DNA from: Calvatia gigantea | Lineage: Eukaryota; Basidiomycota; Agaricomycetes; Agaricales; Lycoperdaceae | Length of the DNA stretch: 64,000 nt | Assembly (NCBI GenBank): GCA_025093985.1 | Contig: JACAAK010000026.1 | Location: 152,391 to 216,390, forward strand | Direction: 5' to 3' | Part shown: one piece after another, positions 43,601 to 54,190 of the stretch | How the letters are laid out: every line of letters begins with the position of its first letter | How positions within the stretch are numbered: the stretch's first letter is position 1 | Position numbers and translations under genes: made by a program | The notes under the pieces: model-generated | Database searches by the model: none | What the model was told of the DNA's origin: nothing | Seen by the model: the letters and a program-made list of their open reading frames with translations, nothing else

Positions 43601-44553
43601 CGTAGCTTCTGGTTAGGTGGGACATATGTGCTATTCTGTTTGTAGATAACTCCACCATCCTCAGTGAGTTGGGATCCTTGCTTCTTTAGTTCAGTTAGGA
43701 CTGTTGTTTCTCATTGGGTTCGGCTTTGAATTCGTTCTAGGAAGCTCGGTTTGATGAACAATTCTGCTTGTAAGAGTACCGTGCTGTCTGTGCCTTCTAT
43801 TTGCAGCCAGCTTTCTCGGATCATAGTGACTAGCTTATCTTCTTGTTCTTCTGGCATTTGGTGGATTTGGGATAGTAGGTCGTCTTTCGTGTTTATTTTC
43901 CCAGGTACATATTGTAGCATGAAATTGTAGTTTTGCAGCCGCAGATACCACTGTGCTTGTCGTCCGTTTAGCTTCTGTGGTTCTTGGTAGTACTTGAGAT
44001 TTTCGTGGTCAGTCCAGATTTCAAATCGTTCTTCAGTGTCTAGAAGGTAGTGTCTCCATTCCTTTAGGGCATGGACAATGGCTAGCAGTTCTTTGTCATA
44101 TATTTCATAGTTCTGTTCTGCTGGTGACAGTATTCATGATGTGAAAGCAATTGGGTGCCATTTGTCTTCTTATAGCTGTGAAAGTACCCCTCCTAATGCA
44201 TAGTCCGATGCATTGACTTCTACTCTGAATTGGCCATGCCTTTGTGGCAATGTCAGGACAGGTTCTTCGGTAATACATTTCTTGAGCTGGTTGAACAAAT
44301 CTTGGTGCTCTTGCGTCCATTCCCATGTGGTTACTCCTTTGAGTTTGTTTAGGGGCCCTGCAATCATACTGAAGTTTTTGATGAAATGTTGATAGTAGTT
44401 TGTGAAACCCAGGAACCTTTCTACCCCTTTGGTGTTCTTGGGTTTGGGCCACTCTCATACCGATTTTACTTTATCCTCCTCCATTTCGATTCATCCATGT
44501 CCTACCCAAACTCCCAGCATTGGGATTTCTTCTGCATCAAAGATACACTTGGT
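43601..44553 (-). pseudogene. G2 RNase H and tether
   Basis: Minus strand: FRVEVNASDYALGGVLSQL (first Asp now Asn), [39 protein letters not shown] and YVPGKINTKDDLLSQIHQMP. It keeps CAA/CGG at codons that are TGA in G1, which shows how the stops arose. Confidence 0.82.
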
Positions 44554-45285
44554 TCACTTGAAGCATAAATTGTACTGTACTGCTCGTTCCAGAAATTGTA
44601 TTGTTCGTTCCTTTAGTTGCTCCTTAGTGTCTCCCAGGATGGCGAAGTCATCCATATAGTTTACAATATCTCCATTTTGTAAGAGGTCATGGAAGATACT
44701 TGTCATTATTCTGGAGAATGTCCCTGGTGAGTTGCTTAGGCCAAAATACATGACTGTTGGTTTGAAGAGTCCTTCATTGGTGAGGAAGGCAGCTTTCCAT
44801 TCATCTCCTTCTTTGATCCTGATGTTGTTGTATCCCCAGATGATGTCCAACTTATTGAAGTATTTTGCCTTTCCAAGTTTGTTGATTACTTCCCCAATTC
44901 TTGGTAATGGTGTTTTGTCTTTGATTACCATGTTGTTTAGTCATCTGTAATCTTGGATTAGCCTTTTGGATCCATCTTTCTTTGGGATGAAGAATGTTGG
45001 CACTGTGTATGGGGATTTTGATGGTCGTATTTGTCCCGATTCTAGGTTTTCCTTGATGAATGACTTGAGTTCATCTTGTTCTTTGACCATCATGTTGTAT
45101 GTTCCTGCACTTATTTCTTTTGGGGCATCTTCAGTTAGGACTATTTCATGGTCCCATTCAGTTTGTTCTGGGAGCTTGTTGAATGTCATTTTGTTGAATA
45201 AGTGTGTGAACAGTTGTATGTAGTCTGGTAGGTCTTCCAGTTTGGTTGGGTCTGGTTCATCTTCTTCCTTCCATAGGTCTTCCAT
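44554..45285 (-). pseudogene. G2 reverse transcriptase
   Basis: Minus strand, two open pieces (45285-44941 and 44931-44554) separated by one TGA after RLIQDYR, where G1 has CAT and G0 has CAA. Contains TEWDHEIVLTEDAPKEISAG, PSKSPYTVPTFFIPKKDGSK, KLDIIWGYNNIRIKEGDEW, YFGLSNSPGTFSRIM and NYMDDFAILGD. Core catalytic residues are intact. Confidence 0.9.
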
Positions 45286-45297
45286 AGTGGCTATGCT

Positions 45298-45780
45298 TCA
45301 TATTTTTTCGGTGATAGGAATGTTCTGATGGGGGAATTGGCAGCCTGGTGGGCATCGGGTGAACTTGATCTCTCCATTGTTCCAATCTATCTCTGGGTTA
45401 TGTTTGACTAGCCAATCATGTCCTAGGAAGACCTCTGCTCTGTCCTGTAGTTGTATGACTGAGGCCTTGATTTGTTCTCTATGTCCCTGGATGTCAATGT
45501 TGATCGTGGTGGTCTCTATTACTCTTCCGTCTTGGTTAGGTGTTCCATCTGCATTTAGTACCAAAATTTGTTGTTCCAATTTCTGGGTAGGGAGTCTTTC
45601 TTCGTCTACTAATTTTTTGCTAATGCTGCTGGTTGTGCACCCTGAGTCTACAATGGTGTTGACTGTTATCTCTTTTCCTGCTGTTTGTATTTTTCCTTTT
45701 AGATTTAGTTTGTGCTTTCTTCTCTGAGGAATCATGTAGAATTTGTCTGATATCCTAGATACAAGCTTTTTGACTCTCAA
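45298..45780 (-). CDS. G2 aspartic protease domain
   Basis: 160-codon open stretch: NTIVDSGCTTSSISKKLVDE, LVLNADGTPNQDGRVIETTT, VFLGHDWLVKHNPEIDWNNG. It is a retropepsin with DSG active site and the FLGHDWL second motif, part of the Gag-Pol chain. The conserved sequence LQDRAEVFLGHDWLVKHNPE is shared with G0 and G1. Confidence 0.85.
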   Translation of the reverse strand: MRVKKLVSRISDKFYMIPQRRKHKLNLKGKIQTAGKEITVNTIVDSGCTTSSISKKLVDEERLPTQKLEQQILVLNADGTPNQDGRVIETTTINIDIQGHREQIKASVIQLQDRAEVFLGHDWLVKHNPEIDWNNGEIKFTRCPPGCQFPHQNIPITEKI

Positions 45781-45788
45781 GGTAGCGC

Positions 45789-46901
45789 CTACTTGGAGTT
45801 TTTGGAAAAATCCTTCCCTTCTTCATTGGTGATTTCTTCTACTCCTTGGACTTGGACTTTCTTGGGTGCAGTGCAGGCTTTGGCTATGTGCCCCTTTTTG
45901 CCACAGTTGTAGCATATTAACCCCTTGGGCTTTTTGCAGTCTTTGGCTATGTGACCAAAAATGCCACAATTGTAACATTTTGGCTCTCCTTTGTCATTGA
46001 AGATGTGATGCCTACTTCCTATCTCCATAGGTTCACCCATTCCTCCATAGGTGGTTCCAGTGTTTGTTTTTCTGTCTCCTCGGTATTCAGATGCTTCATA
46101 TTCTTGTCCAACAGAGAGTATGGCTTCTTTCCATTCCGCATATGTGTCCGGCCTGGCTGAAGGTGGATAGCCAGTAATTGTATGTATGATATCCTGTCAG
46201 GCGTTCTTCCTAAGTAGGAACATGGTATGCTTGCTATTGGTTTTGGCTTTGCTTTTCAATACTTTGAATTCGATTAGGTAGTCGGTGGTGTTTTAGTTTC
46301 CTTGTTTGAATTTTTCGATCTGCCATTCCACTTTGCTGTTTGAGGCATTGTCTGAGAATGTCCTTCTAAATTCCTCAGAGAAGACTTTCCAGTCTACTGA
46401 ATCTTTGGATTCCAGGATGGCTGGTGCTCTCATAGCTGCATATGCTCCTGCAGTTCCCCCTTGCAGTCTGGCTAGGACTGCTATAGCTTTATCATCTGCT
46501 GAGGCTATCTTGTTGAACTTCATGAAGAGGGTCATTGCTCTCGACCAGTCATCGAACTTGGTGCAGGTGCCATCGAAAAACCCTGGGTCTGGCACTAGGC
46601 CTTTCCCACTGGTCGTTGTTGCAGGTACTACTGCGTTGTCGGTCATGTCAGAGTTGGTTTCTGATTCTGTTTCATCTGAGCTTGATTTGTCTGATTTCTC
46701 CTGATGGACTATCTCTTCCTCTGCTAGGTTGAGTTCGTTTAAAAGTTCTGATAATACTTCTTCTGCTGGGTTTGTTCCAGGTTCATCGTGTGTTTCTTCA
46801 GGTACTTCGGGGTTCCCTGCTTCTTCTTCGTCTGATGTCTCAGATTCATCATCAGTGACTTCGAGATTCGGTTCTCTATATTCGTCTGGGTTCGAGCTCA
46901 T
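45789..46901 (-). pseudogene. G2 gag with two CCHC zinc knuckles
   Basis: Minus strand, start MSSNPDEYREPNLEVTDDES (46901), acidic N terminus, capsid-like core FDGTCTKFDDWSRAMTLFMK, open to about 46293 where a stop interrupts. The C-terminal open piece 46040-45789 contains [14 protein letters not shown] and CYNCGKKGHIAKAC, both complete. Best preserved family A gag here; the start Met is supported by the matching G1 sequence. Confidence 0.88.
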
Positions 46902-46961
46902 ATACTAGCTCCTGGGTTGTTCTTGTTCAGGCCTGTTTTCAGCCTACTCCTTGCAAGGTGA

Positions 46962-46981
46962 GGTGGGGACGCTTAACCAAA
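46962..46981 (-). promoter_or_regulatory. G2 primer-binding site
   Basis: On the minus strand TTTGGTTAAGCGTCCCC follows the 5' LTR, the same position as in G1. Primer tRNA unidentified. Confidence 0.7.
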
Positions 46982-47294
46982 TGTTATGACCTTAGTCTGA
47001 GTTAACCTCAGGTTGCAACTTTAGGCTAAGACTTGAGGGTGAGTAAGGGGAGAGGAACTAAGTGGTTAAGCATACTGAATACAGGAGTGTGTATGTATGC
47101 TTAAATACAGTGAGCATCCAGTTGAATGGATGGAGGTACTACATAAAATGTCCAATGATCATGGCGTGATAGTACTATGAGTCAATACTTGGAGATCACT
47201 GGGCTAGAATAGATGAAACAGGCACAATGTAGAGATAGAATGTAGATAAGCACAGATCAGACAGGAATAGTCGAAAGGTTGAAAGTTCACAACA
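46982..47294 (-). repeat. G2 5' LTR
   Basis: 313 bp, plus-strand TGTTATGACC...TTCACAACA, followed by GATGC. Confidence 0.94.
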
Positions 47295-48150
47295 GATGCA
47301 GCAAGTGCCAACAATTTAAAATTAACCAAAACCCTTCCCATCCTCCGTTACAACCAATACCACTGCCAATATCCACCAGACCATTTGCTCACATCACTAT
47401 GGATTTACTTACGGACTTACCTAAATCCCGTGGATTTGACTCAATTCTGTCCATAGTAGACCATAGACTTACAAAGAGGGTAATTCTCACTCCTTGTACA
47501 AAAGAAATCACAGCCAAAGGAATCACCAATATAATTATAGACAAAGTCTACACCAGATTTGGACTACCAGACAAAATAATCTCCGACTGTGACCCCAGAT
47601 TCTGAGCAAATTCCAGTCAAGCTCTCATGAAACAACTTGGAATCACCCAATCATTCTCATCAGCCTACCACCCTCAATCTGATAGAACAACAGAATGATT
47701 CAACCAGGAAATTGTAGCATACCTGTCTATCTACTGTACTGGAAACCCCTCTACCTGGTCCAAAGCACTCCCAATCCTCGAGTTCTCTCATAATTCACGA
47801 ACACACTCTGATAGAAGATGAACACCTTTCAAACTAATGTATGGAACAAAACTCCACAGAATACCTAGAATTCTGGAAGAATCAAACTTCACCACTACAG
47901 AAGAAAGAATAGAATACAACTAGATCATGCACAAAGAGAAGCGATAGCTGCCCACAAACTAGCTATGGAACGCATGGAACAACAAATCAAATCTAAATTC
48001 AAACCCTTCACCCTAGGACAAAAAAGTGTGGCTAGAACAAAGGAACCTAAAACTCCCATTCAAATCAAACAAGATAGCACCAAAACACCTTGGACCATTC
48101 GCCATTCAAGAAGTCTTATTGCCACTCTCCTACTGACTAAAACTACCTGA
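47295..48150 (+). pseudogene. H2 integrase, second part
   Basis: CSKCQQFKINQNPSHPP completes the zinc finger. The core ITMDLLTDLPKSRGFDSILS, ISDCDPRF, SSAYHPQSDRTTE-stop-FNQ gives the DDE positions. Then comes the C-terminal region with a TAG near 47922 and a frame change near 48020. Near 48165-48195 the sense reading ETWKIHNIFHATLLSEYTEN starts the GPF-to-chromo linker. Confidence 0.85.
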
Positions 48151-48432
48151 AACATGGAAAATTCATAATATATTCCACGCTACCCTTCTCTCCGAATACA
48201 CTGAAAACAATACCCATGGACCGAACCCAGAACCACCCCTCCCTGATATAATAGAAGGAGAAGAAGAATATGAAATTGAAGGTATCTTGAACCATAGAAC
48301 CAAAAATAAACAAAGGGAATACTACATCAAATGGAAAGGTTATGACCACGAAGAAAACTCTTGGGAAAACAAAGCACAACTCTTACCACATGCCCAAGAA
48401 CTCTTACAAAAATACCAGCAAGAACACTGACT
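48151..48432 (+). CDS. H2 chromodomain
   Basis: Uninterrupted stretch EEEYEIEGILNHRTKNKQRE, then YYIKWKGYDHEENSWENKAQ, LLPHAQELLQKYQQEH and TGA. Aromatic cage residues (Y, W, W) are in place. It is the least damaged chromodomain of the cluster. Known role in chromoviruses: binding methylated histone H3 to direct insertion into heterochromatin. Confidence 0.88.
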
Positions 48433-48534
48433 AACGACTGCTCCACCTAAACGACAGGGAAGATATAAATAATTCAAGATTCTCCCAACCTCTCCATCAT
48501 TCCTCAACAGCATTTCCTCTGAACAGAACTACCA

Positions 48535-50283
48535 ATGGCACCTATCCAGAAGAACTATAAAAAGGGAAAGAAAGCTGCTATTGTGGCCTCATCCCCCTCT
48601 CCATCCCTTTCCTCAATCTCCTCCTCTTCTACTAGAAACAATTCTCCCATCAAAAAATCTCAGTCTCTCCCCTCCTCCCCTCATATTTCTGTACCCAACC
48701 CTCCCACCATCACACCTGTGGACCACAAAACCCTGGCCCCAATCCTCCCTACCATCCAAATTAATGAACTACTGGAAAAGCCAATCATCACCCTCCCAAA
48801 TGCCATCTTCACCAGAGATGAGCTCCAACAATTTGCAGACTAGAACAAGCAATTCTGGGTCGACGTCTTTGTTGGACCAGATTGTATCTACATTCCCCCC
48901 TCCACTGAATCATCCCCCAACACTGCCTGGGATAAACTCACCTACCCAACAAGAATGGGAAGCAGCTCCCCTATACCCCAACTTTATCCCCAGCGAATAG
49001 AAGTATGAAACCCACCCTGCAGTGCTGAACCCCAAGACCCCCCAGTCTCCTTCTCCAACGTCATCACTGGAACCACTCCCCATACGGCCTCCTACGATGT
49101 GAAATCAACCCCCCAGTGGCTTCTCTGGTTGCCTAAGCCAAAGTATGTCTACCCAATCTGGGTTGACAATCCCACCCCAACACTCCCCTCAGAACGAGCT
49201 GGGATCCCAAAATCTGCTAGGGCAGAACTCCCCGTCATTGACCAATGACATATCCCCAATCCTACCCCCAGTCCCTCTCCAAAGTCCCCCACAGCCATCG
49301 CTGCCAACCCAACTGACAATGACCCAGCCAGACGTCCCTGCTTCAGCCCTGAACTTGTCACTGAGTATGATAGACCTTTGTCCATGGAATTATAGGCTAG
49401 AACTGATTTCTCATCTGAGGGATCCCTCCACACAATGGTCCACAAGAGAAGCCATCGAACTCACTTCTGCACTGAATATTTACATCATGCCAATTAGCGA
49501 AATCACTGGCGCTTTATCTACAACACCATTTCACAGCTCAAACATCTTTCTCAGGATTATGAGCATGCTACCGATTGAGTGGCCCTATTTATCCAGGCAT
49601 CACAAAGCCTTGGATTACCTCAGGCTTATGCCCGCTACCTCAACGAGCATAGTGTTAAGCCTATCCCATCCAACCAGCGAACTGGGCCTTCTCAGGTCAG
49701 ACCACACCAACGAGCCAATTCCCCCATGAGAAACCCCTCCCCCAAACCACATGTACCTCTCTCATCCACATCTGTCCCATCTGGACAAGCAAATTCCACC
49801 CAAATGACTCAAGACAGCCATACACAACCTAATGGCCCAACTGGATCAACTTTTGAGCCTTTGAAACCTACTCAAAAGCCCCTCAATCCCAACCCAGGAC
49901 AAGGGCAAACCCCTACCCAGCCCAGAGCAATGAATGATCTGAATTTCGACCTGAAGGCCTTTTGTGAAAAATGTGCCAAACTCCACCTCCCCGCCATAGG
50001 TCACTGGGCAAGTGATTGTGCCCACACCACCTGTCCGATCTGCCGAAAGACCCACCCTGGACATTACCATTGGACCTGCCCCCAATACTTCTGCCAACTC
50101 TATGCAACCCTCAACCCTCAACATAAACTGGAAAACTGCTCGAAATACATTGATCACGTACAAGCCATAGAGAACATGAAGCAATGATTTCAGGAACAAG
50201 TTCTTGAAGATCCCCATGATGCCTTCAACAATGAATACTACGATGATGGAGTATCCTTGGACTACTCAGTTCTATCAGTGTAA
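48535..50283 (+). pseudogene. H2 3' accessory ORF with C-terminal Cys/His module
   Basis: A single frame of about 582 codons starting MAPIQKNYKKGKKAAIVASS and ending YYDDGVSLDYSVLSV before TAA, with several in-frame TGA/TAG. The N terminus is Lys/Ser/Pro-rich; the middle is Pro-rich; the last third (49579-50187, open) ends in FCEKCAKLHLPAIGHWASDC and then CPICRKTHPGHYHWTCPQYFC. This is a CX2CX8GHX4C unit followed by a CX2C...H...C unit. The gag knuckle of H2 is elsewhere, so this is a second nucleic-acid-binding-like module after pol. Function unknown; related in layout to the H1 3' ORF. Confidence 0.7.
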
Positions 50284-50316
50284 ATTCTCAGAGTAATTTA
50301 CCTAGAGATGGGCTAA

Positions 50317-50946
50317 TGTTACAAACTTACCACATCCCCAGACTCTCCTTCCCTTTGTATTAACCTTCTATTTAGACTTTCTCTTTCCTTTCTTCACTAT
50401 ATCCTGGTCCATTATTTATTTATTAAACACATGTACTTCTACCTTTGCTTCTGATGATTCATTCTAAATCATGTTCCTGTTTTCACCTTTATCTTTTCTC
50501 ATTATCAAACTTCTATTCACTTGTCTCTATCTTCCTATGACTTATGCCTCTTCTTCTCCTCCATCTTACTCATCCCTATGACTCCATATATTACCAATTA
50601 ACCTGTAGTAGTTCCCATTGACTCATATCTACTTACTACATAAATTCCCATCTCTTATCCATAACTAGTATATAACTTTAAGTAGTACCCATGTATTACC
50701 CAAAGTTATTCTAGTAACAAGCTTCCTTATCTTTGCTTGTCTGCTACAAGGTTAACAACCTTGGGGACTGCAGTGACACTTAACTCAGACTTCTCAGGCA
50801 AACACAAGCTTCTACTTGAGGGAGCAATCTGAAGCCTGCACAGAGGTCATTGAGACTTGTTAAATACTCCTGGACTATAGCATTGAACCTCTCCCTGAGT
50901 AGAGACAATCCAGGCCCAGTTGCGAAGTAAGGTAACACATGTAACA
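50317..50946 (+). repeat. H2 3' LTR (family C)
   Basis: About 630 bp, TGTTACAAACTTACC...CATGTAACA, followed by CATGC. Partner of 35075-35709. Confidence 0.88.
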
Positions 50947-51797
50947 CATGCCTCCTGTTGTAGGTGGTTGTACTGGTGGATTATTTCCTGGTAATTGGGA
51001 TGTTGTTGGAAGAGGAGTATTTCTTCCTGTCAGTTTGATAGTGGGAAAACTAGTTATTTGTTGGATAGGAAGGATTGCGGGGATTTATTGAGTGGTTGGC
51101 TGTTCAAGAACTGGAGTTCTTGGTCTGCTGACAAGTGGGGATAAGTTTCCTCTATTCTTATCAAATTCGGGGTCCAAGACATCTGAATTTTCTGCTCATT
51201 GAAGTTCTCTATAAGCTCTTTCAGTAGGTGAGTTTCTTGTTTGATCTCCCGTATCATGTGATAGTCCTCTTGTTTTAGTTGTGGTTGGCAGATAAGGGCT
51301 AGATTGATATTGTTGATATTGTCCAACTCCTCTTGGATTACTTGGCTCAACTCTCAGTACATATATAGATTGAGAAGTTGAGGCAACAGGTGGAACCAGT
51401 TGTGGTTCTCTGGGTGGAGGTACTGTAATACTAGGTTTCTGACTTCTTTGAGGGTCTTTTCCCTTAGACTGTTCTCTGTCAGATCTGTATGGGGTATCTC
51501 TTCCAGAGCTTGTTTCTGTAGTGATTTGTTGATGTAATGTGGCAAATTGAGTTCTCTTGAATTCTTTATATTCCTTGTTGAGGAAATCTTGTCTGTGACT
51601 TGATACTCTTCTTGGTTGTCCTTCGAAATTGTATAACCAGTGGGGGTCTTGTCCTTTGTATCTCCAAATGGTTTTATTAAGAGACAGACTAAAGAATTCT
51701 TCTTTTTCAGCCATTGTAGCAATTTGATAATTTTTGTTTTGATTTTCCTAGATGAATGTTTCAGTTTACCAATTGTACTTACTATTTCTGTGCTCAA
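50947..51797 (-). pseudogene. H1 gag N-terminal region
   Basis: Minus strand, starting near MAEKEEFFSLSLNKTIWRYK (51714) and reading through a Ser/Gln/Pro-rich segment (GQDPHWLYNFEGQPRRVSSH) to NSPTERAYRELQ. It continues in a neighbouring frame (QVIQEELDNINNINLALICQ) and then a Pro/Thr-rich stretch (PPVQPPTTGG) that flows across the H2 target site into MAAVQPGYTLKYPKPERYYG. Two frame changes and one stop break it. No known domain in this portion. Confidence 0.75.
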
Positions 51798-52357
51798 ACT
51801 CTTCTGAATAGCTTTTATATTCAGATGTTCTGTTTTTACACAAGGATTATTTCTTCCTCAAGACAATAATCCGAATAGTCACCTTTCCAGGACTTAATAC
51901 TATTCTAGAGCTCTGGTTGCCTCTTCTCTTCTAGAAGCTGGTCTTACTGTTTACCCAACTAAGTTGTTGTTCACCCTATTCTAATTCTAGAATTAGGTCT
52001 TATTAACTTTACTCAACAACTATTCCTAGCTCTACTTCTGATTTTTATCTGATTAGGCAACAGACTCTTGTTACAGATTTAGCTCTGTTAGGCACTTGTT
52101 TATTTTATCCTAGTGTGGTCTACACTAGTCTCCAGTTTCTGTTGGGGTGTTAATCCTACTGAGTTACCGGAATTTAGCCAATAAGAGAAGGTGTAGGCTA
52201 TTCCACACTAGCCCCTAATGCAAGTCTAATCTGTCATCTTCTTATATTCTGAAGAATATGAGAAGCTTGTCCAATAGACTTCTATTTGAGCAGTTGTGGG
52301 CACTGAAACAGCAACAGTAACGACTCCTAGCCTTGGAGAAGGATCATTTCTACTTAA
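51798..52357 (-). other. H1 leader, no gene
   Basis: AT-rich 560 bp between the 5' LTR and gag on the minus strand, with no long frame. The base run next to the LTR (TTAAGTAGAAATGATCC on the minus strand) is not an obvious TGG-type primer site. Confidence 0.6.
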
Positions 52358-52904
52358 TGTTATAGTGAGATCAGCTTATTACTAAGCTGACCCAATATCT
52401 ATCACACAGATGATATCAAAGGGGACTTCTTCTTGAAGGCTCAAAGAATAGACAAAGTAATACAACTACTTTGGATATTCTTAAGTCTTATGATCAGAGG
52501 TCTATCCTTAGAGTATAACTCCTTAACATCTTACAGAGTATGCTTAATAGTTTAGAAGCAACATCTTAAGAGCAGAGAGTAAGAGTATGTTAAGAGTTAT
52601 AGATTGAGTCTCCACCTAACCAAGTAGAAACGATGCTGTCTACTAGTCAAGTTGAAGGGTTTATATACTACAGCAGTGTACTACTGTATTGTACTGTATT
52701 TGTATGTTATGTGTCTATATATGGTATTTGAAAAGTGGTATGACTTTAAAGTGGTATGACTTTGAATTATGACATAAGCTGTGCTATTTATGTGTATTAA
52801 GTTCTAGGTGAGTCTGGCTACATTCTAGGTCTGTCTAGATACATGCTAGTCTTCAAAGCATTCTAGAACCTGTATTATCTAAGTAAATACACAAGTTCAT
52901 AACA
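52358..52904 (-). repeat. H1 5' LTR (family B)
   Basis: 547 bp, exactly the length of 15214-15760, TGTTATAGTG...GTTCATAACA, followed by AGTAC. Confidence 0.94.
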
Positions 52905-52909
52905 AGTAC

Positions 52910-52941
52910 AGAGCCAATACAGTTGGTGAAAGTTCACAACA
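52910..52941 (-). repeat. G0 3' LTR, inner part
   Basis: AGAGCCAATACAGTTGGTGA then AAGTTCACAACA, the last 32 bp of the family A LTR interrupted by H1. It aligns with the end of the G2 LTR. Confidence 0.88.
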
Positions 52942-52956
52942 ATACACTCCAGTCAG

Positions 52957-53946
52957 GCTTCATGCCTCAGGAAGCTCATCAAAGTCTCCATTAACTATGG
53001 CAGCAGTGAGGGCTTTCTTGGTGGCTGCAATGAGGAATTTTCCACTGTTTGATTGCATGAAGAAGACGGGTAAATGGCTTTGGCTGTCTTGGCAGATAGG
53101 GACTGGAACACTGTTGAATAGGAAGTCGGTGGTGGTGGAACTGTTCCAGTAACTCTTGACTATCAATTTCCAGTAGTGTTGGTCCTTCTCTTGTCCTGGT
53201 AGTACAGTGTGGAACCATGCAGAGAGAAGAAAAACTGATATGAGCTGTGGTGGGGTGATAGTTTTTATGAAGCATCAGAGGGAATTGACTTCTTCTTTCA
53301 TGGAGACAGTGGTTTCTTCATCCATGGGGGTGTCACTACAGAGTGGTGCAGGGTTAACTGTGTCATGTAATTCAGAGAGGGTGATGTGGATTTTATTGAC
53401 CAGAGTATTGATGTCTGGATCTTCAGCTGATTTGTCCCTTCCAAGTAACTTCATGGCTATGTTGGCAAGCTCAAGGAATATATTGGTGAGGTCAAGATGT
53501 TTGAAAACTTCAAGTCCTAAATCAATTCAGCTTTGGAGGCTCTAGGTACAGTGTCATTTGCTGGGGGTGAGGGTGGATTGGTCTAGGGCTCTGAAGATGG
53601 CTGGAATGTATTGGCTGGTGGAGGAGGATACATTGGTGAATCCTACATACATGTCAGCAAAGGTAATACAGGCAGTGGCGAGAGTAATGTGGCAGTTTAC
53701 AATTAATCATTTGTTTTGGGTGGTGATGGTTTCCAGCTCACTGTTGGTTGCTTGGTCGACATCTTTGATCAGGGCTTTGAGGAGTCCTTGTGCCGGGAAT
53801 GGTGTATTGGCAAGGTTGTAACAGATTCTTTGGGGGACAGGTGCTTTTCCATTGTCTGGCTCTAGAAATGGCAGAGAGGAGATTTTGGTTGGGGTAGGGT
53901 GGACAAGGGAGTCAATGGCAATTCAGTTGGATTGGGAGGCAGGCAT
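52957..53946 (-). pseudogene. G0 3' ORF, family A (unknown function)
   Basis: Minus strand, about 987-990 nt, colinear with the G1 and G2 copies: MPASQSN-stop-IAIDSLVHPT, LLKALIKDVDQATNSELE, LLGRDKSAEDPDINTLVNKI, DQHYWKLIVKSYWNSSTTTD and KKALTAAIVNGDFDELPEA. It shares the TGA after TQNK but keeps AGA (Arg) at the IF-x-ALDQS codon where G1 and G2 have TGA. Confidence 0.75.
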
Positions 53947-53989
53947 GTTATTTAATTTTCTGGCTCGGCTGGTTTGTTCAATGCTTTTT

Positions 53990-54190
53990 TGTGTTTCTTG
54001 CCCCCTTTTTTATAGGCATTCTCTGGATGCCTTCTTTGGTAGTCCTGTGTGGCATCCTTTGCATTTTCCAAGTTGGACTCTGCTGTCCATGTATCTTCTT
54101 CATTGCTGTACCCCTTCCAATGGACTAGAAATTGATAGCCCCTTCCACGTTTCCTTCATCCATGGATCTCTTCCACTTTGTACTCCTCTT
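53990..54190 (-). pseudogene. G0 chromodomain
   Basis: Minus strand: EEYKVEEIHG, a TGA-broken basic stretch, then GRGYQFLVHWKGYSNEED. Same position as in G1 and G2. Confidence 0.8.

Larger units (their letters stand above)
40941..47294 (-). mobile_element. G2: family A chromovirus, innermost element
   Basis: 6,354 bp, minus strand, in the H2 integrase finger; GATGC on both sides (40936-40940, 47295-47299). LTRs 40941-41253 and 46982-47294, 313 bp each, differ by about a dozen transitions. Gene content and order equal G1 in reverse. It has fewer stops than G1 and G0, with intact zinc knuckles, protease and an RT that is nearly open. Confidence 0.95.
35075..50946 (+). mobile_element. H2: family C chromovirus, complete, carrying G2
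   Basis: Plus strand, LTRs 35075-35709 and 50317-50946, flanked by CATGC on both sides (35070-35074, 50947-50951), inserted in H1 gag. With G2 (40941-47294) and the solo LTR removed it is about 9.2 kb. Order: gag, CCHC knuckle, protease, RT, RNase H, integrase, chromodomain, long 3' ORF. LTR differences are around 20 in 630 by hand, mostly transitions, plus a 6-base gap. Confidence 0.92.

Noticed and set aside
52358..52904. Solo LTR of family B
   Set aside because: Its left neighbour does not match its right target copy, but the right AGTAC matches the left flank of the LTR at 15214, so it is the 5' LTR of the large nested H1.
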